Below, piece by piece: positions 8,024 through 16,627 of a stretch of 64,000 bases of DNA. Under the pieces are notes generated by a model. That model made no database searches. It was not told the DNA's origin and was given only the letters and a program-made list of their open reading frames with translations. Origin of the DNA: an uncultured Paracoccaceae bacterium (lineage in GTDB: Bacteria; Pseudomonadota; Alphaproteobacteria; Rhodobacterales; Rhodobacteraceae); contig CANMPK010000001.1 of NCBI GenBank assembly GCA_947499725.1, positions 248,001-312,000 of the forward strand, read 5' to 3'. The position numbers and the translations under genes are program-made. The first letter of the stretch is position 1. The number at the start of each line of letters is the position of its first letter.

Positions 8024-8815
8024 TTAGGCGCGGTGCGCCCCGTCAGCAAGGGATTTTACGAAGTCCAGAACCTCGGCGACAGGTTTGCCTGCGCCGATTT
8101 CGCTGACGATGGCAGAGCCAACAACCGCGCCATCTGAGATAGACGCGATGGTTTCGGCACGCTCTGGTGTTTTGATGCCAAAGCCAACGATGATCGGCAG
8201 GTCTGTGGCGGCTTTGATGCGGGCCACTTCTGGGGCCACGTCGCCTGCTTGGGCTTCGGCCGCGCCGGTGATGCCGTTGATCGAGACGTAGTACACAAAG
8301 CCGGATGTGTTTTGCAGAACCTTTGGCAGGCGTTTGTCGTCTGTCGTTGGGGTTGCCAAACGAATGAAGTTCAGACCCGCCGCTTGGGCTGGGATGCAGA
8401 GCTCTTCGTCTTCTTCTGGTGGCAGGTCCACGACGATCAGACCATCGATGCCGGCTTCTTTTGCGTCTTTCAGGAAGGTCTCTACGCCGCGATTGTAGAT
8501 CGGGTTGTAGTAGCCCATCAGAACGATTGGCGTTGTGTCATCGGTTTTGCGGAATTCTGCAGCCAGATCGAGGGTCTTTTGCAAGCTCATGCCCACGTCC
8601 AGCGCGCGTTGGCCCGCCAGTTGGATGGTGGAGCCATCGGCCATTGGGTCGGTGAAGGGCAGGCCGAGTTCGATGATATCGACGCCCGCGGCTGGCAGGC
8701 CTTTGACCAGTTCCAAAGAGGTTTCGTAATTCGGATCACCGGCCATAACGTAGGAGACAAAAGCTTTTTTGTTGGCCGCTTTGAGTTCGGCAAATTTGGC
8801 GTCGATGCGGGTCAT
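8024..8815 (-). CDS. trpA: tryptophan synthase alpha subunit
   Basis: TrpA splits indole-3-glycerol phosphate into indole and glyceraldehyde 3-phosphate; the beta subunit then joins indole to serine. The 263-residue TIM barrel carries the catalytic glutamate and aspartate in [15 protein letters not shown], the [17 protein letters not shown] strand, the [11 protein letters not shown] loop and the phosphate-binding [11 protein letters not shown] and GAVVGSAIV segments. The ATG at 8815 has an AAGGA site. An in-frame ATG 57 bases upstream is rejected because it adds residues unlike the family. trpB and trpF are not beside it in this window; ychF is divergent. Confidence 0.97.
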   Translation of the reverse strand: MTRIDAKFAELKAANKKAFVSYVMAGDPNYETSLELVKGLPAAGVDIIELGLPFTDPMADGSTIQLAGQRALDVGMSLQKTLDLAAEFRKTDDTTPIVLMGYYNPIYNRGVETFLKDAKEAGIDGLIVVDLPPEEDEELCIPAQAAGLNFIRLATPTTDDKRLPKVLQNTSGFVYYVSINGITGAAEAQAGDVAPEVARIKAATDLPIIVGFGIKTPERAETIASISDGAVVGSAIVSEIGAGKPVAEVLDFVKSLADGAHRA

Positions 8816-9204
8816 CGGGTATTCCTTATCTCGTGTTGTCTGTGATGTGCCGCAGGTATGGGGGAAAAGCAATACTACGTTGGGTGTTTTGTGAGGGTTT
8901 CATGGCAGCAGGCGCGGTTTGGGTGCCGCGTTCGGGCATCGACCGAGCTGGAGGGCGTTTGAGGCTTGGATATGAGAGGTTTCGGTGCAAAGCCCACCTC
9001 GGTGCGTTTCGCTGAGCGGTTGCAAATCGCCCTCCTGGGGGAGGTCGGGCGATGCCCGGACGGGGCCGGGCTGGGCATATCCCCCAACATTGATGCAAAT
9101 CGGCGACCTCTTGGGGGGCTTAGGCGCCTTTGCGCGTAAGAAGCTATTGCAGGGGACCCGTGAAAGCCTTTAGAAGCAGCGCAAATTGTCTTTAGGAGGC
9201 CGCA
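8816..9204. other. 389-base trpA-ychF gap with repeat and hairpin
   Basis: No gene is supported here. A direct repeat starting TGCAAATCG occurs at 9021 and 9094, each copy leading into a CCTCNTGGGGG-like segment (imperfect). Between the copies is a GC-rich stem (ATGCCC at 9052-9057, GGGCAT at 9073-9078) with further internal pairing. The two promoters of the divergent genes must lie here, but I could not place them with confidence. The ychF ribosome binding site (TTTAGGAGG) is at about 9191-9199. Confidence 0.5.
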
Positions 9205-10302
9205 ATGGGCTTTAAAGTTGGAATTGTCGGCCTGCCGAACGTGGGTAAATCCACCACATTTAACGCATTGACCAAAACCGCTGCGGCGCAGGCGGCGAAC
9301 TTTCCGTTTTGCACCATCGAGCCAAACGTGGGCGATGTGGGCGTGCCGGATGCGCGTTTGGATCAACTGGCCGAGATTGCGCAGTCTAAGCAGATCATTC
9401 CAACACGTATGACCTTTGTGGATATCGCGGGTCTGGTGAAGGGCGCGTCTAAGGGCGAAGGTCTGGGCAACCAGTTCTTGGCGAACATTCGTGAAACCGA
9501 TGCGATTGCGCATGTTTTGCGTTGTTTTGATGATGATGACGTTACTCACGTGGATGATCGCGTTGATCCTGTGGCCGATGCAGAGACCATCGAAACAGAG
9601 CTGATGTTGGCCGATCTGGAAAGCATCGAAAAGCGTCGTGCGGGTTTGGTGCGTAAGCTGAAGGGCAACGATAAAGAAGCTAAAGAGCAGGATCGCTTGT
9701 TGGCTTTGGCGCAAGAGGCGATTGAAAACGACAAGCCTGCGCGCACGGTTGAGATTGACGCGGAAGATCAGAAGATCTGGGATGGGTTGCAGCTGTTGTC
9801 GACCAAACCGGTTTTGTACGTTTGTAACGTGGGCGAATCTGAAGCGGCTGAGGGCAATGCGCATTCGGCGGCTGTGGCTGAAATGGCGGCGGCGCAGGGC
9901 AACAGCCATGTGATTATCTCTGCGCAGATCGAAGAAGAGATCAGCCAGTTGGATGCCGAAGAGGCAGAGATGTTCCTTGGTGAGATGGGCTTGGAGGAAG
10001 CGGGCTTGGATCGTTTGATCCGCGCCGGTTACGAGCTGCTGGAGCTTGAGACCTATTTCACAGTTGGCCCCAAGGAAGCGCGTGCTTGGACGATCCGTTC
10101 CGGCACGGCTGCGCCGGCGGCGGCGGGTGTGATCCACGGTGATTTTGAACGTGGCTTTATCCGTGCAGAGACCATCGCCTATGACGACTATATTGCCTGC
10201 AAGGGTGAACAGGGCGCCAAAGAAGCCGGTAAAATGCGGGCGGAAGGCAAAAGCTATATTGTGCAAGACGGCGATGTCATGCACTTCTTGTTCAATACAT
10301 AA
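9205..10302 (+). CDS. ychF: redox-regulated ATPase YchF (Obg-family)
   Basis: YchF is a conserved cytoplasmic P-loop protein that prefers ATP and associates with ribosomes and stress responses. The 365-residue protein has G1 [14 protein letters not shown] at residues 8-21, the [20 protein letters not shown] switch region, the altered G4 motif CNVGES (NxxE in place of NKxD, the reason for ATP preference), a helical coiled-coil insert (about 130-200) and a C-terminal TGS domain (about 275-365, with [13 protein letters not shown] and [14 protein letters not shown]). The start has a strong AGGAGG. It appears to be transcribed alone. Confidence 0.97.
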   Translation: MGFKVGIVGLPNVGKSTTFNALTKTAAAQAANFPFCTIEPNVGDVGVPDARLDQLAEIAQSKQIIPTRMTFVDIAGLVKGASKGEGLGNQFLANIRETDAIAHVLRCFDDDDVTHVDDRVDPVADAETIETELMLADLESIEKRRAGLVRKLKGNDKEAKEQDRLLALAQEAIENDKPARTVEIDAEDQKIWDGLQLLSTKPVLYVCNVGESEAAEGNAHSAAVAEMAAAQGNSHVIISAQIEEEISQLDAEEAEMFLGEMGLEEAGLDRLIRAGYELLELETYFTVGPKEARAWTIRSGTAAPAAAGVIHGDFERGFIRAETIAYDDYIACKGEQGAKEAGKMRAEGKSYIVQDGDVMHFLFNT

Positions 10303-10338
10303 TACTGCGCAGCCCAAGGCACTCGTCTCATAAGCTTT

Positions 10339-10362
10339 GCCTGCGCCACCACAGGGGCAGGC
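10339..10362 (+). promoter_or_regulatory. hairpin abutting the GT90 start codon
   Basis: GCCTGCGCC and GGGGCAGGC form a stem of nine pairs with one mismatch and a six-base loop, ending directly before the ATG at 10363. The only purine-rich ribosome binding sequence (AGGGGCAGG) is inside the stem. It could be a T-less end for the ychF transcript or could limit translation of the next gene. Confidence 0.45.
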
Positions 10363-11358
10363 ATGAAGCGCTGGATTGTAAAACAAAAAACGCTGTCATC
10401 TATTCGAAAGCGTATGAAACCGTTTGTGTCATCTGTCCCAAAGGTACGGGTGCGTTTCTCTTATGATTTGAAGTTTATGTACGATGTCGCCATCGAGCCG
10501 AATGGCGATGGCTATGATGTCGTTATGTTTGCGGAAAAGGTGTTTGATCGCAAAAGCTATTACAAGCTGATCCGCCACCGTATTACAGCCATGTTGTATT
10601 GGCGCATGCACGCCCAAACGGATGTGCGACGCATGGTGGGGCATTTGTCTGATGGGGATCATTGGGGGGATGCTGGGTTTTACTTTTCCAACAACCGTGC
10701 GGATCGTACCTTGTTGCCCGACTACTATTTCTACATCACGGGCGGCTTTGAAGACGTTCGCAGTACTGCGTTAACCGATGCGCAGCCTTGGGACAGCCGG
10801 AGCAGCGATCTGGTTTGGCGCGGCGGCTTGAACGGGAACTGCTTTAAAAATGTTTTGCCGGAACTGGCGGATAGCCCAGCGACGTGTCAGCGCTTGCGCA
10901 TGGCGTGGCGGGCCAAAGACACTGACCTTGATTTCAAGTTTGTGGTATCAGAGCGGGATCTGTTTTACGGGGCCTTGAATGCGGCAGGGTTTTTGGGCGA
11001 TCGTGTGCAAGCTTCGGATTGGATGGGGAAGAAGTATGCCCTTGATATTGATGGGTATTCCAACACTTGGGACAATTACTTTCACCGCATGTTGATGGGC
11101 TGCTGTGTGCTGAAGGTCGATAGCGATTTCGGCTTTCGTCAGTGGTATTACGACGACATCAAGCCGTGGGAGCATTTTGTGCCCGTGAAAGCGGACCTGA
11201 GCGATTTGGAAGAGAAGATCGCATGGGTGAAAGACAATGACACGCAGGCCAGCGAGATTGCCGCCAATGGGCAAGCGCTTGCGCGGGCCATGACCTTTGA
11301 AAGCGAGGCGCAGCGCGCTGGGGCTTTGATCGATGCCAATTGGGAGCGTTACCTTTGA
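10363..11358 (+). CDS. glycosyltransferase family 90 (CAP10-like) protein
   Basis: The 331-residue protein matches the GT90/CAP10 domain found in fungal capsule xylosyltransferases, animal protein O-glucosyltransferases and bacterial LPS-modification proteins. Typical segments are SSDLVWRGGLNG (mid-protein), FKFVVSERDLFYGALN, the sugar-nucleotide region KKYALDIDGYSNTWDNYFHR, and WYYDDIKPWEHFVPVKADLS. No signal peptide or membrane span is evident, so it is probably cytoplasmic or loosely membrane-attached. It overlaps the next gene, a UDP-xylose-synthase-like protein, by four bases, which suggests the donor could be UDP-xylose. The start is uncertain: ATG 10363 lies against a hairpin, and ATG 10414 is an alternative. 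Confidence 0.82.
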   Translation: MKRWIVKQKTLSSIRKRMKPFVSSVPKVRVRFSYDLKFMYDVAIEPNGDGYDVVMFAEKVFDRKSYYKLIRHRITAMLYWRMHAQTDVRRMVGHLSDGDHWGDAGFYFSNNRADRTLLPDYYFYITGGFEDVRSTALTDAQPWDSRSSDLVWRGGLNGNCFKNVLPELADSPATCQRLRMAWRAKDTDLDFKFVVSERDLFYGALNAAGFLGDRVQASDWMGKKYALDIDGYSNTWDNYFHRMLMGCCVLKVDSDFGFRQWYYDDIKPWEHFVPVKADLSDLEEKIAWVKDNDTQASEIAANGQALARAMTFESEAQRAGALIDANWERYL

Positions 11359-12305
11359 ATTTTGACAATCAACACGTGGTGGTTGCGGGTGGCGCAGGCT
11401 TTGTTGGCGGCCATCTTGTACGGTCATTGTTGGCGCTGGGGGCGCGGGTGACGGTGTTGGATAACTTCCACACGGGGCCGTGTGATAAGTTTGCGTCTGT
11501 TTCGAGCAGTGAGTTGCAGGTCATCGAGCATGATATCTGTGACAAAATCGATCTGAGCTTTGATTTGGTGATGAATTTGGCGTGTCCTGCCTCGCCAGAA
11601 CATTATCAGGCGGATCCTTTGCAGACATGGCGCAGTTCTGTGGTGGGCACGATGAACTTGGTGGAATTAGCGGCGTCGCAGGATGCGCGCATGGTGCATT
11701 GTTCGACCAGTGAAGTGTATGGCGATCCGTTGGTGCATCCGCAGCCGGAAACCTATTTGGGCAACGTCAGCTGTACAGGGCCTCGGGCCTGTTATGATGA
11801 AGGCAAGCGTGCCGCAGAAACGTTTTTGCTGGATATGTTCCGCGAACGCCATGTGGATGTGCGTATTGCGCGTTTGTTCAACACATATGGGCCGGAAATG
11901 GCGTTGAACGATGGGCGGGTTGTATCCAATTTTGTGGTGCAGGCGCTGCAGGGCAAAGCATTGACGGTCTTTGGCGATGGCAATCAAACGCGGTCCTTCT
12001 GCTATGTAGCGGATACGGTTGATGGTTTGTTGCAACTTGCCTATGGGCGCGGGTTGCAGGGGCAGGTGATGAACCTCGGCAATCCTGATGAGCGCAGCGT
12101 GCTAGAGATCGCGCGTATTATCAGTGACTTAACGGGGCAGCCGTTGGAGACCGTACAGATGGCCGCGGCTGTGGATGATCCGCGCCGACGGTGTCCTGAT
12201 ATCACGCGCGCGACCGAGCGGTTGGGCTGGGCACCGCGTACGTCTTTGCGCGATGGGCTGTCGCTCACGATTGATGAGTTTCGCAGTCGCATCACGCGTG
12301 GATAG
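11355..12305 (+). CDS. NAD-dependent epimerase/dehydratase, UDP-glucuronate decarboxylase-like
   Basis: This is a short-chain sugar-nucleotide enzyme of 316 residues that best fits the UDP-xylose synthase group (UDP-glucuronate to UDP-xylose). The Rossmann motif is GGAGFVGGHL. The UXS-type segment NLACPASPEHYQADPLQT follows. The catalytic serine and Tyr/Lys appear in CSTSEVYGDP and YDEGKRAAE, followed by RIARLFNTYGPEM and a C-terminal substrate region with VFGDGNQTRSFCYVADTV. The TTG at 11355 is chosen because it overlaps the GT90 stop as TTGA and has GGAG eight bases upstream; a TTG at 11340 is also open. A GDP-mannose or dTDP-sugar dehydratase is less likely. Confidence 0.82.
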   Translation: MNFDNQHVVVAGGAGFVGGHLVRSLLALGARVTVLDNFHTGPCDKFASVSSSELQVIEHDICDKIDLSFDLVMNLACPASPEHYQADPLQTWRSSVVGTMNLVELAASQDARMVHCSTSEVYGDPLVHPQPETYLGNVSCTGPRACYDEGKRAAETFLLDMFRERHVDVRIARLFNTYGPEMALNDGRVVSNFVVQALQGKALTVFGDGNQTRSFCYVADTVDGLLQLAYGRGLQGQVMNLGNPDERSVLEIARIISDLTGQPLETVQMAAAVDDPRRRCPDITRATERLGWAPRTSLRDGLSLTIDEFRSRITRG

Positions 12306-12362
12306 CGCTTTTGTTTGGAGAATCCTGTCGCTAAAAATGGTGGATAACCAACGGAGTCGCGT

Positions 12363-13289
12363 ATGTCTGACACAACCAAACTGATTATCGATACAGATCC
12401 GGGCGTGGATGACGCCATGGCGATTTTCTATGCGGCGGCGGCGCCGGATATTGAGCTGCTGGGGCTGACCTCGATCTTTGGCAATGTCACGGTTGAGATG
12501 GCAACGCGCAATGCTCTGCGCTTGGTGGAGGCGGCTGGGCTGGATATTCCGGTGGCGGCTGGGGCCAATACGCCGATGGCTTTGCCGCCCTATACACCTT
12601 CGTTCCATGTGCATGGGGATGAGGGGTTTGGCGATATTCCGGCTGAGACCCCGAAGGGCGCGGCGATCGACGAAAGCGCAGCGGATTTTCTGTGCCGCAT
12701 GGCGCGGGAACATAAGGGTGAATTGGTGCTTTGTCCGATTGGGCCTTTGACCAATGTGGCCATGGCGATCCAGCAAGACCCGGAGTTTGCGCAGAATGTG
12801 AAACGCATCGTGCTTATGGGCGGCTCTTACCGCGAAGGCGGCAATATCACGCCTTATGCCGAAGCGAATATTTACCACGATCCCCATGCGGCCGAGGTGG
12901 TCTTTGCCTCTGGTGCGCGCATTGAAATGGTGGGGCTGGATGTGACCCATCGCATCACCTGTAAGCCGGATGATTTTGAGGCGATTGCGCAGGCCTCGCC
13001 CCGTTTGGGCGGCATGTTACAGGACATGAGCCATTTCTACCTGAAGTTCTACGCCACCGTGGGCAAGCTGGACGGCTGTAGCCTGCATGATCCGGCGGCG
13101 GTGATTGCCTGCACCCATCCGCATTTGTTCACTGCAGAGGATGTGGCCATCGAGGTGACTTGCGAGGGCGAAGAGATCGGCGCAACGGTGCAATCTGCGC
13201 CGGATCGCGGCGTGACATCTGTGTATACAGCTGTTGAGGCCGCAGCGGTTAAGGACTTGTTTTTGCAGCGTTTGACGGTGCTGGATTAA
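12363..13289 (+). CDS. nucleoside hydrolase (IUNH family)
   Basis: This enzyme cleaves the N-glycosidic bond of ribonucleosides, releasing base and ribose for salvage. The 308-residue protein has the calcium-binding signature LIIDTDPGVDDAMAI at the N-terminus, GLTSIFGNVTVEMATRNAL, the ELVLCPIGPLTNVAMAI strand, IVLMGGSYREGGNITPYAEA and the late catalytic region DGCSLHDPAAV. It looks complete. Purine or pyrimidine preference cannot be set from sequence alone. The start ATG has a GGAG site; the gene seems independent of the UXS-like gene 57 bases upstream. Confidence 0.94.
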   Translation: MSDTTKLIIDTDPGVDDAMAIFYAAAAPDIELLGLTSIFGNVTVEMATRNALRLVEAAGLDIPVAAGANTPMALPPYTPSFHVHGDEGFGDIPAETPKGAAIDESAADFLCRMAREHKGELVLCPIGPLTNVAMAIQQDPEFAQNVKRIVLMGGSYREGGNITPYAEANIYHDPHAAEVVFASGARIEMVGLDVTHRITCKPDDFEAIAQASPRLGGMLQDMSHFYLKFYATVGKLDGCSLHDPAAVIACTHPHLFTAEDVAIEVTCEGEEIGATVQSAPDRGVTSVYTAVEAAAVKDLFLQRLTVLD

Positions 13290-13408
13290 GCGTCATTGGA
13301 TTGGGTGAAGGGGCAGGGCGCATGTCTGCCCGTTCGCGCGCAGGCTTTGTCAAAAAAATGCGAAAAAGCCCTTGTGCAGGGTTTTGCATATCTTTACTAC
13401 CGGTCAGC

Positions 13409-13498
13409 GGAGACGTGGCCGAGTGGTCGAAGGCGCTCCCCTGCTAAGGGAGTATACGTTAACGCGTATCGAGGGTTCGAATCCCTTCGTCTCCGCCA
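13409..13498 (+). tRNA. tRNA-Ser(GCU)
   Basis: The sequence folds as a class II tRNA. The acceptor arm is GGAGACG paired with CGTCTCC, and CCA is encoded at 13496-13498. The anticodon stem CTCCC/GGGAG encloses the loop CTGCTAA, with anticodon GCT at 13443-13445. A long variable arm follows, and then GGGTTCGAATCCC as the T arm. The long variable arm and GCT anticodon identify serine (AGC/AGU codons). Confidence 0.97.
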
Positions 13499-13608
13499 TC
13501 ACCCAAACTTGTTACTCAGTATTCGATGTTGTTTGGCCCATTTTGGGCTGTTTTTGATTGGCTTTTCCGCTTGAGCGACTGATGCTCGGACGTTGAAAGG
13601 GAAACCAA

Positions 13609-13812
13609 ATGCAAACGTTAGACAAAGACCCTCCATTTCTGGATGCGATGCGTAAACACTTATCCGAATTGCACGAAAACGGGATGGCGCTGATTTATCG
13701 AAACGAAGATGGCGTCTACGTAAAGAAACATTCAGACGGTCGTTTCGAGCAATTGCCTTACCAAGATCAGGACGAGTCGCCTTTTACAGGTGGGTGCAAA
13801 GGCGCTCGCTAA
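13609..13812 (+). CDS. small hypothetical protein
   Basis: I do not recognise the family. The 67-residue protein is hydrophilic, with a coherent segment GMALIYRNEDGVYVKKHSDG followed by RFEQLPYQDQ. Its ATG has a good AAAGGGA site nine bases upstream, which favours a real gene. No signal peptide or membrane segment is seen. It lies between tRNA-Ser(GCU) and the convergent LytTR gene, 12 bases from the latter's stop. Confidence 0.6.
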   Translation: MQTLDKDPPFLDAMRKHLSELHENGMALIYRNEDGVYVKKHSDGRFEQLPYQDQDESPFTGGCKGAR

Positions 13813-13824
13813 AGCGTTAAGCGG

Positions 13825-14718
13825 CTATTGTGCGGCGAGCTTGATGGCGTCGGCGTAAGGGGATTTGAACTTTGCCATCCCGTCTTTGATCTCGGGCACT
13901 TTGTTGCGGCTGACTGGCCAGATTTGACCGCTTTGGCCAATCATACGGGGGTTGCCGTTTTCATAGGTGATTTGCGCCATTTCCTGCCAACTGAGCCAGA
14001 CCGAGCGATGGACACGCATGCCGAGGCTTTGGTCGAGGTTTTCAGTTGCTGCTGAAAGGCTTTGGGTCAGTTGGTGCACGCCTCGATCTGTGTAGATCTT
14101 TAGGTATTTGTCTTCCACTTGGATCGCGCGAATGTTGCGTAGGCTGTCGTTGATCTGGTTTTGTGGCGCTTGTTGCGGTGCAGGAGTTTGCCAGGCCAAA
14201 GACTTGGTATCCAGCTTTAGGCCGAAGCTTGCGAATGTGGATTGGATCTGGTCGCGCTGCACTTCTAGGATGATGTAGGTCGCGCCGGATAAGATGATCA
14301 ATTTATTGACCAAATTGGCAGTAAAGGCTGCAAGTGAACCTGCGCCCGTTTCCGGTGAGGACAAAAGGGCCACAAATGTTGCGCTTATCAGAGACAGCAT
14401 CGCGGCGTTTGCTGTCCAAAAATAGAAGGTTGGGCAACCGCGTAGGGCAGCTTTGACATAGAGGGGGATGGAGAAGATCTTTGAGAATATCAGCGAGGCA
14501 AAGGCCAGACTGAGGAACATGAAGAACAACGTGCCAAAGTCATAGTGGGCCAATTTGCTTGGTCGGACGAGGGCCAGAAGAAAAGCGGTTGCAAAGGGAA
14601 CGATGACAAGCCCTCTTTTGTACAAAGAGGTAATCGTGATTTTGCGAAGGGCGTTCACCAGTTCACGCTCTTCTGCGCGTGAGAGGGATATTATTTTAGG
14701 GGCTTTGATCTTGAGCAC
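13825..14718 (-). CDS. membrane LytTR-domain transcriptional regulator
   Basis: The 297-residue protein combines an N-terminal membrane region with a C-terminal LytTR DNA-binding domain. Hydrophobic spans lie at about residues 36-52, 63-85, 98-120 and 128-150. The LytTR part (about 190-265) includes IRAIQVEDKYLKIYTDRGVH and GMRVHRSVWLSWQEM, which contain the usual HRS motif. Such proteins sense an unknown membrane or extracellular cue and bind DNA without phosphorylation. The N-terminus is charged and probably cytoplasmic. The start is taken at ATG 14718. It faces a gap of 862 bases before the sugar operon; control of that operon is not shown. Confidence 0.85.
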   Translation of the reverse strand: MLKIKAPKIISLSRAEERELVNALRKITITSLYKRGLVIVPFATAFLLALVRPSKLAHYDFGTLFFMFLSLAFASLIFSKIFSIPLYVKAALRGCPTFYFWTANAAMLSLISATFVALLSSPETGAGSLAAFTANLVNKLIILSGATYIILEVQRDQIQSTFASFGLKLDTKSLAWQTPAPQQAPQNQINDSLRNIRAIQVEDKYLKIYTDRGVHQLTQSLSAATENLDQSLGMRVHRSVWLSWQEMAQITYENGNPRMIGQSGQIWPVSRNKVPEIKDGMAKFKSPYADAIKLAAQ

Positions 14719-15580
14719 TCTTGAATTCTTTGCCGATTTTGGACGCCATGTTTGATCATAGCGTTATTTTCGGTCTCTTTTTGACACTTATTTCGGTGAG
14801 GGTGAGGGGGGCTTTGTGAGGCCTAAGCCTATTTGGACCTTTCTAACATTAAGAGGGCGATCTGCTTGATGCCGAGCCGCAGCATGGTGCATGGAAACCG
14901 GTTGCATCTCTTTTGGAGAGACCGTTCGTGGCGATTAACATAACGTTGCTCACACTTTGCGGAGCGTTGGTTGGAATGGGAAGGGGGAATTTTTTGGAAT
15001 TTGAAGCGTTACTCACGGTTTTTGGCGTTCTTCGCGAAAATGCTGTGGTGCGGAGCGCGCAATTTCGAGAGTCTTGGCGTTAGGCGGAGCCGAGCCCCCC
15101 AAAAACAGCTCGACCGCCTATGCACTGCACTTTTTGTTGGCAGTGTATCCCATCAGGACCACTTGTCGTCGGTTGTTGACGAGAATGTCCACCGGCGTCG
15201 GCCTTTTCGAATACATTGTATCCCCATTTGACTGGGCTGACGTCACCTCCTTTTCGGTAGAAGGACGGGCGCAACGGGGGGCTCTGCGCCTTTGAAGAGC
15301 TGGGGTGATTCAGGTGGGCAGACCGCGTGGACATATCGCGGTTTTCTTAAGGAAATGCGTAGAAACCCCGAAAAGGTGCCTAAAATCAGAAAAATTTATG
15401 GGTGTATCAATTCTAGATGAATTTTTGCAATAGCAAGGCTTTCGGCGGGGCCGTGAGGGGGCTTGGTGGATCAATGCGACGAATGGGCGTTTGTCGGTAA
15501 ATCTGCCGGAGTTTGCTTTATTGACGGTTACATACGCCTATGGCTTGATACCCGTCACTGGGAGGAAGGACACCGCATTT
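14719..15580. other. 862-base gap upstream of the sugar operon
   Basis: No convincing gene is seen. Frames between about 14971 and 15334 translate to short peptides without ribosome sites or recognisable families; a decayed gene is possible. The right end holds an inverted repeat AATTC-N5-GAATT (15409-15423) in AT-richer DNA, which may belong to the sugar operon promoter. A strong GGAGGAAGGA site at 15561-15570 fixes the ATG at 15581 for the first operon gene. Confidence 0.5.
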
Positions 15581-16627
15581 ATGGCAGGTTTTCCGCGTAA
15601 AACGGCGGCTCTGATTGGAGCTGGCATGGTGGCGAAAACCCACTTGGCCGCGTTGGCAGATAGCCAATGCGCTAATTTGGCATGTGTGGTGGCGCGAAGC
15701 CCTGAAAAGGCGATGGGGTTGCTATCTGAGATGACCGCGCAATATCCCAAGGGCGCGCCTGTTGTTCACATGGTGGATGCCGTGGCGGATACGTCCATTG
15801 ATTTCGCGATTGTCCTGACGCCGCCGGATGCGCGGGCTGAGATTATTCGCCCGCTGGCTGAGGCTGGCAAACATATCCTTTTGGAAAAACCGATGGGCCG
15901 CAATGCGCAGGAAGCGCGCGAGGTTGTTGAGATTTGCGAAGCGGCTGGCGTGTCGCTGGGTGTGGTCTTGCAGCACCGGATGCGCGAGAGCGCGCAGGCC
16001 GCTCGGGATTTGATTGAAAGCGGTAAGCTGGGCGCTTTGGGTGTGGTGGAAATCGCTGTGCCTTGGTGGCGCGATCAAAGCTATTATGACGAACCAGGCC
16101 GCGGCACCTATGCGCGTGATGGCGGTGGGGTGTTGATCTCGCAGGCTATACATACGCTGGATTTGGCGCTGTCTTTGGCGGGGCCGGTGGAAACGGTTCA
16201 GGCGATGGCCTCGACCACGCGGTTCCATGCGATGGAAGCGGAAGATTTTGTGACTGCGGGCTTGCGTTTCAAAGGTGGGGCGGTTGGCTCTATCGTGGCG
16301 AGTACGGCAAGTTACCCTGGTGGCGCAGAAAGCATTCGTTTGCATTTTGAAAAGAGCAGCCTGACGCTGGAAGGCGGGGCGCTGGATGTGCATTGGCGCG
16401 ATGGGCGTCATGAGGTGATTGGCGCGGCGGCTGCCACCGGTGGCGGAGCGGATCCGATGGCCTTTACGCATGATTGGCATCAAGCGGTGATTGATGATTT
16501 CGCTGCGAGCCTAGACGCGGGCCGCGCGCCTGCTATCACAGGGCGCGACGCGCTGGCTGTGCATGATTTGATTGATGCGATTGTGGAGTCTGCGGCGCAG
16601 AACACTCCGATAGAGGTAAATTCGTGA
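15581..16627 (+). CDS. Gfo/Idh/MocA family oxidoreductase (first of three)
   Basis: This NAD(P)-dependent sugar or inositol dehydrogenase-like protein has 348 residues. The nucleotide-binding motif AALIGAGMVAKTHLAAL is at the N-terminus. The conserved lysine segment HILLEKPMGRNAQEA follows at about residue 100. The C-terminal substrate domain includes GVLISQAIHTLDLALSLAG, where the histidine is the expected catalytic base. The start is set at ATG 15581, behind GGAGGAAGGA; the frame is open upstream but the family N-terminus begins here. It overlaps the next dehydrogenase by four bases and heads an operon with a CUT1 importer. The substrate is unknown. Confidence 0.92.
   Translation: MAGFPRKTAALIGAGMVAKTHLAALADSQCANLACVVARSPEKAMGLLSEMTAQYPKGAPVVHMVDAVADTSIDFAIVLTPPDARAEIIRPLAEAGKHILLEKPMGRNAQEAREVVEICEAAGVSLGVVLQHRMRESAQAARDLIESGKLGALGVVEIAVPWWRDQSYYDEPGRGTYARDGGGVLISQAIHTLDLALSLAGPVETVQAMASTTRFHAMEAEDFVTAGLRFKGGAVGSIVASTASYPGGAESIRLHFEKSSLTLEGGALDVHWRDGRHEVIGAAAATGGGADPMAFTHDWHQAVIDDFAASLDAGRAPAITGRDALAVHDLIDAIVESAAQNTPIEVNS

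Noticed and set aside
8875-10386. 503-codon open frame antisense to ychF
   Set aside because: It lies opposite a highly conserved gene, its translation matches no family I recognise, and it has no ribosome site; it is a codon-bias shadow.
13311-13331. GGGCAG/CTGCCC hairpin as terminator of the nucleoside hydrolase gene
   Set aside because: The stem is only six pairs with a nine-base loop and no T tract; too weak to list.
13409-13498. tRNA-Ser genes as attachment sites for an integrated element
   Set aside because: No integrase, phage gene or duplicated tRNA 3' end lies near either tRNA-Ser gene (this one or 54921-55010).
13825-14718. LytTR regulator as the controller of the sugar operon
   Set aside because: It is nearby and divergent but separated by 862 bases; no LytTR-type direct repeats were identified upstream of the operon.
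14971-15334. Possible transposase remnant
   Set aside because: I could not match any segment to a transposase family and saw no terminal inverted repeats or target duplications.
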